18,645 nt of DNA from CAYFQB01 sp964345225. GTDB taxonomy: Bacteria; Nitrospirota; Thermodesulfovibrionia; Thermodesulfovibrionales; UBA6898. The position numbers and the translations under genes are program-made. Of the stretch, positions 15,933-18,645 are shown piece by piece; position 1 is the stretch's first letter; every line of letters begins with the position of its first letter. The notes below the pieces were generated by a model. It was not told the DNA's origin, did not search any database, and saw nothing but the letters and a program-made list of their open reading frames with translations. Location of the stretch: assembly GCA_964345225.1 (NCBI GenBank), contig CAYFQB010000070.1, forward strand, positions 1 through 18,645. The letters are read 5' to 3'.

Positions 15933-16984
15933 AATTCCAAAATCCAAATTCCAGATCCCAAATTATTAAGGCACCGCTCAAGATTCTTTCCTCAAAGATT
16001 TTTCTGCTCTGGGTTATAGGATGCTGGATTCTATTTTATGTTTTATCCGCAATCTGGATAAAAGAGGCATTTGCCAATTTTGTCTTCGGTCTCAAAGAAA
16101 ACCTGTTTATCCAGATACCTTTTGTGCTTTTTTTGCTTAGCGGGTGTCTAAATCTGATCAGGGTGTCAAGGGATATCTTTAGAAGAAATAAGCTGCTCTT
16201 TTTTGCATGGGTATTCCTGCCTGCTGGGATAATGTTTTTCTTTACCGGTTTCTTTATCAGTGCAAGTTCAAGGCAATCAGAGTGGATTGTTGTTGGACAG
16301 GATCATACTTTTAAACCGGGATGGTCCCATGAAAAGTATACAGTAACAAAAGTTGATTCAGGACTAAAAGAGACTTTTTTTGATTTTTATCTGGAGACAG
16401 ACCGGGGGATTTTTCAGTACGAGCCTACATTAACAATTACTGACAGTCTTTCAAATACTGTTGATATTGGAGGATTCCCACCTGTAAAAATTAAAGATAC
16501 ATTTTTTCATATACTAAAATTTGGTCTTGCTCCCGGCATTAGATTTTCTGAAGACGGCAGGATATTGGATAAGGGCTATATGCCCTTGAGAATCCTTACA
16601 CCTGGGAGCAGTGATTATTTCCAAATCCCCGGGTATCCATACAGATTTCTGTTGTCTCTTGCACCAGTGAAGACTTTTCAGGAAGGTTCACATAAGGCAT
16701 CACAATTCAATATCAAGAAGCCTTTTTATAAAGTAAGGATTTTCAAGGGCGATAAGATTATTGCAGAAGCAGATTCAGTTAAAGAGATGAATTTTGATAA
16801 CTTCACACTTGAATTTTTTGAACCAACATTCTGGATTCAGCTCGAAGTTGTCAGAGACCCGGGATATCCTGTCATATTGGCAGGGCTATTATTTATAGGT
16901 ATAGGCATTCCACTTTCACTTGTACTTTTCATATTAAAGCATCTTAAACGGGATCGAAGAGATACGGAAGTGATTTCTAACTGA
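15929..16984 (+). CDS. ResB-like protein, divergent (third copy)
   Basis: A 351-residue protein with ResB topology: membrane segments at about 28-48, 62-80 and 90-113, an extracytoplasmic beta-rich domain (~115-315), and a last segment GYPVILAGLLFIGIGIPLSL. The domain holds ResB-like elements such as FEPTFWIQLEVVRDPGYP. The third membrane segment (AWVFLPAGIMFFFTGFF) has no His, unlike canonical ResB at 10025-11395. It is translationally coupled to the DUF2318 gene by an ATGA overlap, so it probably works with the ABC/DUF2318 set. Its first dozen residues (MKFQNPNSRSQI) are encoded by a low-complexity repeat. No later ATG precedes the first membrane segment, so this start is the only reasonable one. 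Confidence 0.8.
   Translation: MKFQNPNSRSQIIKAPLKILSSKIFLLWVIGCWILFYVLSAIWIKEAFANFVFGLKENLFIQIPFVLFLLSGCLNLIRVSRDIFRRNKLLFFAWVFLPAGIMFFFTGFFISASSRQSEWIVVGQDHTFKPGWSHEKYTVTKVDSGLKETFFDFYLETDRGIFQYEPTLTITDSLSNTVDIGGFPPVKIKDTFFHILKFGLAPGIRFSEDGRILDKGYMPLRILTPGSSDYFQIPGYPYRFLLSLAPVKTFQEGSHKASQFNIKKPFYKVRIFKGDKIIAEADSVKEMNFDNFTLEFFEPTFWIQLEVVRDPGYPVILAGLLFIGIGIPLSLVLFILKHLKRDRRDTEVISN
15931..15963. repeat. TTCCAAAT-type low-complexity repeat inside the start of a gene
   Basis: Imperfect copies of AAATTCCA/AAATCCA occupy 15931-15963 (for example TTCCAAAATCCAAATTCCAG). Repeats of this style are usually intergenic in related anaerobes (recollection). Here the tract begins within the start codon of the third ResB-like gene and supplies its N-terminal residues. 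Confidence 0.55.
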
Positions 16985-16991
16985 TTAATTT

Positions 16992-17270
16992 ATGATCCGT
17001 CCCTTGAGCTTTCAACCGGATCGATTACTGTTGGAGAAAATTGACTTTGAGACCCTTTATCTTATCAAAAAAGATGTAAAGGTTGAGATTGGAGTTGAGG
17101 TAATAAGGCTCATTCATGAACATGGAATGATTACAGAGACAAGCTTTATCCTTGGATTCCCTCATGAAACAAAGAAGTCTATTCAGCGAACTCTTAAACT
17201 TTCCAAGATTTATAACCCTGATTTTGCACATCGCCTTGTCATAGCACACAGGTCTTATGCTTTTGGATAG
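16992..17270 (+). pseudogene. Radical SAM (BchE-like) gene remnant
   Basis: A 92-codon frame whose interior reads VEVIRLIHEHGMITETSFILGFPHETKKSIQRTLKLSKIYNPDFAH (positions given as 17095-17232), the C-terminal half of a B12-binding/radical SAM core as in BchE-type enzymes. The cluster-binding CxxxCxxC and the cobalamin domain are absent. The alignment in memory also implies a short internal deletion, where ETLYLIKK runs directly into the helix before IRLIHEHGM and skips the usual GIESG segment. It stops just where the family motif would continue into a Pro-Tyr turn. This is a decayed or translocated fragment without catalytic capacity. It lies 7 nt after the third ResB-like gene and has no ribosome binding site. 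Confidence 0.75.
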
Positions 17271-17318
17271 TATGTCTGTAAAGCTTTAATATTAATAGCC
17301 TTTTTCACAGGATTTACC

Positions 17319-17347
17319 CCGTTAGAAAGGCGGAGTTCTTCTAACGG
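17319..17347. repeat. Perfect 9-bp inverted repeat (REP-like)
   Basis: CCGTTAGAA (17319-17327) and TTCTAACGG (17339-17347) flank an 11-nt loop. TTTACCCC occurs just left (17313-17320) and again just right (17350-17357), so the unit looks like a small palindromic element bounded by direct repeats. No T-run follows, so a Rho-independent terminator is unlikely. Confidence 0.6.
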
Positions 17348-17387
17348 AGTTTACCCCCGGTTATTATGTCCTGTTCAGGATCATGGC

Positions 17388-17406
17388 TTGAACTTTGAAC
17401 CTTGAA
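17388..17406. repeat. TTGAAC-type low-complexity repeat
   Basis: TTGAACTTTGAACCTTGAA is three imperfect copies of a TTGAAC(C/T) unit. It is the third kind of short simple repeat found between genes in this window. Confidence 0.45.
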
Positions 17407-17519
17407 ATATCAAAAGCCTATCAATTGTGAGCAATAAAAATAATTTGTTTAAATTACAAGTAGTTAAAAAAATTTAACAGATAAAAAACAATTTTATCAT
17501 AAAAATAGCAATTATGGCA

Positions 17520-17548
17520 TTGACTGAAATAGTCCTTGTGTTTATTCT
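17520..17548 (+). promoter_or_regulatory. Weak promoter candidate for the cytochrome gene
   Basis: TTGACT (17520-17525), a 17-nt spacer and TATTCT (17543-17548, four of six) precede the cytochrome ATG by about 230 nt. The surrounding DNA is so AT-rich that chance matches are expected. Confidence 0.3.
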
Positions 17549-17555
17549 AATATAG

Positions 17556-17581
17556 AATTTATCTGAACTCGAAGATAAATT
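17556..17581 (+). promoter_or_regulatory. AT-rich hairpin in the cytochrome leader
   Basis: AATTTATCT (17556-17564) pairs perfectly with AGATAAATT (17573-17581) around an 8-nt loop. It lies shortly after the promoter candidate, so it would be near the 5' end of the transcript as an mRNA stem, or act as a DNA operator. Confidence 0.4.
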
Positions 17582-17660
17582 TTCGCACTTCAAATAACGT
17601 GTTAATGTAAGTGAGGGGGAAGTTATTTCAACTAAATTTTACTTTAACAGTTATCCTTTT

Positions 17661-17786
17661 ATGATTTATCAAATGAAAAAATCAACTGAAAATTTTTTTC
17701 AAGACATTACATTAAGTTTTCTTAGTGAAAAAGTTATACAGAGAATAAAAAATAAAGATTTATATTCCATGGAGGGATCATGGTGA
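17661..17786 (+). CDS. Possible 41-residue leader ORF overlapping the cytochrome start
   Basis: An ATG at 17661 opens a 41-codon frame that ends with TGA at 17784-17786, 7 nt into the cytochrome gene at 17780. The peptide would be charged and amphipathic (MIYQMKKSTENFF at its start), with no Cys or heme motif. There is no clear Shine-Dalgarno before either in-frame ATG (17661 or 17673). If translated, it could couple translation of the cytochrome to a leader. The AT-rich base composition also makes a chance ORF of this size plausible. Confidence 0.25.
   Translation: MIYQMKKSTENFFQDITLSFLSEKVIQRIKNKDLYSMEGSW
17771..17776 (+). promoter_or_regulatory. Strong ribosome binding site of the cytochrome gene
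   Basis: GGAGGG sits 3 nt before ATG at 17780 (4 nt counted from GGAGG). This selects 17780 over the out-of-frame ATG at 17769 and predicts efficient translation. Confidence 0.75.
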
Positions 17787-18645
17787 GCAAGAAAAAAATT
17801 ATAAAAACAGTCCCGTTTGTTTTAATTGTATTTCTAGCGGTATTAATCCTCACAGCGATTAACGGCAAGTTCAATGCAGCTTTTTCCTTGACCGAGGCAG
17901 ACTGCAGAGACTGCCATGGAGGAGCCGGCGGCACTATGTCATATGAACATCATCTTTTGATCGATACCGGACCATATACTTGTTTTGATTGCCATCCGAT
18001 TCGTGTTACTGAGGCAGGATTTGATGTTGTGGCAGTCAGTGATTGCATGTACTGCCATGAGGCTGAGGGGCACGAGGCAGTCCATGACATGACCTTCCTT
18101 CCCCCAGATGGTTGTGCAGAGTGTCATGTGGCAAATGTTGTGACAGAACATGTAACGAAAAGGGGTTTAAGCTGTGGTGTCTGCCACGACAGCACAGACC
18201 CGTTAGTGCAGGCTGCTATCGCGAAGGGACAGGGGCCTAGCGGTCAGCCGGTATACTGTGCAGACTGTCATACGACAATTCACCCTTCAGGATGTAATGA
18301 ATGTCATGCAAGCTATGGGCGCGACCATACCGGTGTAACCGAGAGTGCGACATTGCACGACACACACAATGCAAATGCAAACTATGTGACTGACTGCTCA
18401 ACGTGTCATGCCAATAACGGACCGCCTGCTTTGACACATGCCGACGGCACAGTGAACTTTGGTACGAACATTGGTAATAGCCTGGATTACAGCGTTGAAG
18501 ATTTCGGAGGTGACTGCTCGAGCGCCAACGGCTGCCACGGTTCAGATGCAGGTGACTGGGCGGCCGGTCTTGGTGCGGACAGGTGTATTGACTGTCATAA
18601 GGGCGGCGGCTTGATGCAGTACAGTGCAACGAGCGGTCTGCATAA
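17780..18645 (+). CDS. Secreted decaheme-or-larger multiheme cytochrome, N-terminal part
   Basis: The frame runs from ATG 17780 to the window edge (288 residues seen, no stop). Residues 1-35 are a signal peptide or anchor: basic start, hydrophobic core VPFVLIVFLAVLILTA, and a possible Ala-rich cleavage near residue 34. Nine CxxCH heme c motifs start at Cys 42, 68, 89, 112, 132, 160, 172, 206 and 269. One variant with five residues between the cysteines, CSSANGCH, lies at 246-253. The variant followed by a Trp and then CIDCH matches the paired CxxxxCH/CxxCH repeat known from large Geobacter cytochromes, with one extra residue. Extra His residues (HH at 57-58 and others) could be distal ligands. 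The protein probably carries electrons outside the inner membrane. It is the likely client of the CcsA/ResB system upstream and has a G+C-rich body after an AT-rich leader. Confidence 0.95.
   Translation, partial: MVSKKKIIKTVPFVLIVFLAVLILTAINGKFNAAFSLTEADCRDCHGGAGGTMSYEHHLLIDTGPYTCFDCHPIRVTEAGFDVVAVSDCMYCHEAEGHEAVHDMTFLPPDGCAECHVANVVTEHVTKRGLSCGVCHDSTDPLVQAAIAKGQGPSGQPVYCADCHTTIHPSGCNECHASYGRDHTGVTESATLHDTHNANANYVTDCSTCHANNGPPALTHADGTVNFGTNIGNSLDYSVEDFGGDCSSANGCHGSDAGDWAAGLGADRCIDCHKGGGLMQYSATSGLH

Larger units (their letters stand above)
17271..17779 (+). other. 509-nt AT-rich intergenic leader before the cytochrome gene
   Basis: There is no long gene here. The left third holds an inverted repeat (17319-17347) and a TTGAAC-type tract (17388-17406). 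From ~17410 to 17760 the DNA is strikingly AT-rich, with a weak promoter candidate, an AT hairpin (17556-17581) and a possible 41-codon ORF (17661-17786). The arrangement suggests a regulated upstream region for the large cytochrome gene. Confidence 0.6.

Noticed and set aside
17319..17347. Rho-independent terminator for the ResB-like/radical SAM end
   Set aside because: The stem is perfect but has an 11-nt loop, and no T-run follows on the plus strand.
18237..18629. Minus-strand gene within the right-edge cytochrome
   Set aside because: It is a shadow of the strongly supported cytochrome frame; its Cys/His-rich translation arises from the heme-motif codons on the other strand.

Overview
The window is a chromosomal segment from an anaerobic, cytochrome-rich bacterium. 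Genes for large multiheme c-type cytochromes enter from both edges. Between them lie a system II (CcsA/ResB) cytochrome c assembly cluster and an iron-type ABC system. Gene content and the short low-complexity intergenic repeats suggest Nitrospirota (Thermodesulfovibrionia-like) or Desulfobacterota. This placement is inference: there is no rRNA or other marker gene here. The interior is moderately AT-rich. Both cytochrome genes look clearly richer in G+C, and the leader before the right-hand one is extremely AT-rich.

Layout. 1-933: C-terminal part of a multiheme cytochrome, followed by two strong hairpins, the second a textbook terminator (991-1024). 1023-4683: a promoter and a tight three-gene unit: a membrane-fused spermidine-synthase-like protein, an unrecognised anchored protein, and a GT-C (GT39/ArnT-like) glycosyltransferase. 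4697-5395 (-): a soluble GT2 of the polyprenyl-phosphate sugar synthase type, convergent with the GT-C and a plausible donor-maker for it. 5506-6849: a secreted protein with three rhodanese modules, only the last with a catalytic Cys. 6860-7546 (-): a membrane-anchored TPR protein with a poly-Q/poly-P linker. 7626-7666: overlapping divergent promoters.

7687-16984: a long same-strand cluster: ccsA, a small anchored protein, a ResB-like protein, resB, two FtsX-type permeases, an ABC ATPase, a membrane protein with a C-terminal DUF2318 domain, and another ResB-like protein. The permease-permease-ATPase-DUF2318 set matches the core of the Campylobacter P19 iron system (Cj1660-Cj1663), but no P19 or thioredoxin gene is seen. 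16992-17270: a radical SAM remnant. 17271-17779: AT-rich leader with an inverted repeat, a hairpin and a possible 41-codon ORF. 17780-end: start of a secreted cytochrome with ten heme-type motifs in its first 288 residues.

Working model (inference): heme export and ligation (CcsA/ResB) are encoded together with an extracytoplasmic iron-handling ABC machine and two extra ResB-like proteins that lack the TM3 heme-ligand His. This may be a dedicated iron/heme supply and assembly line for the neighbouring giant cytochromes.
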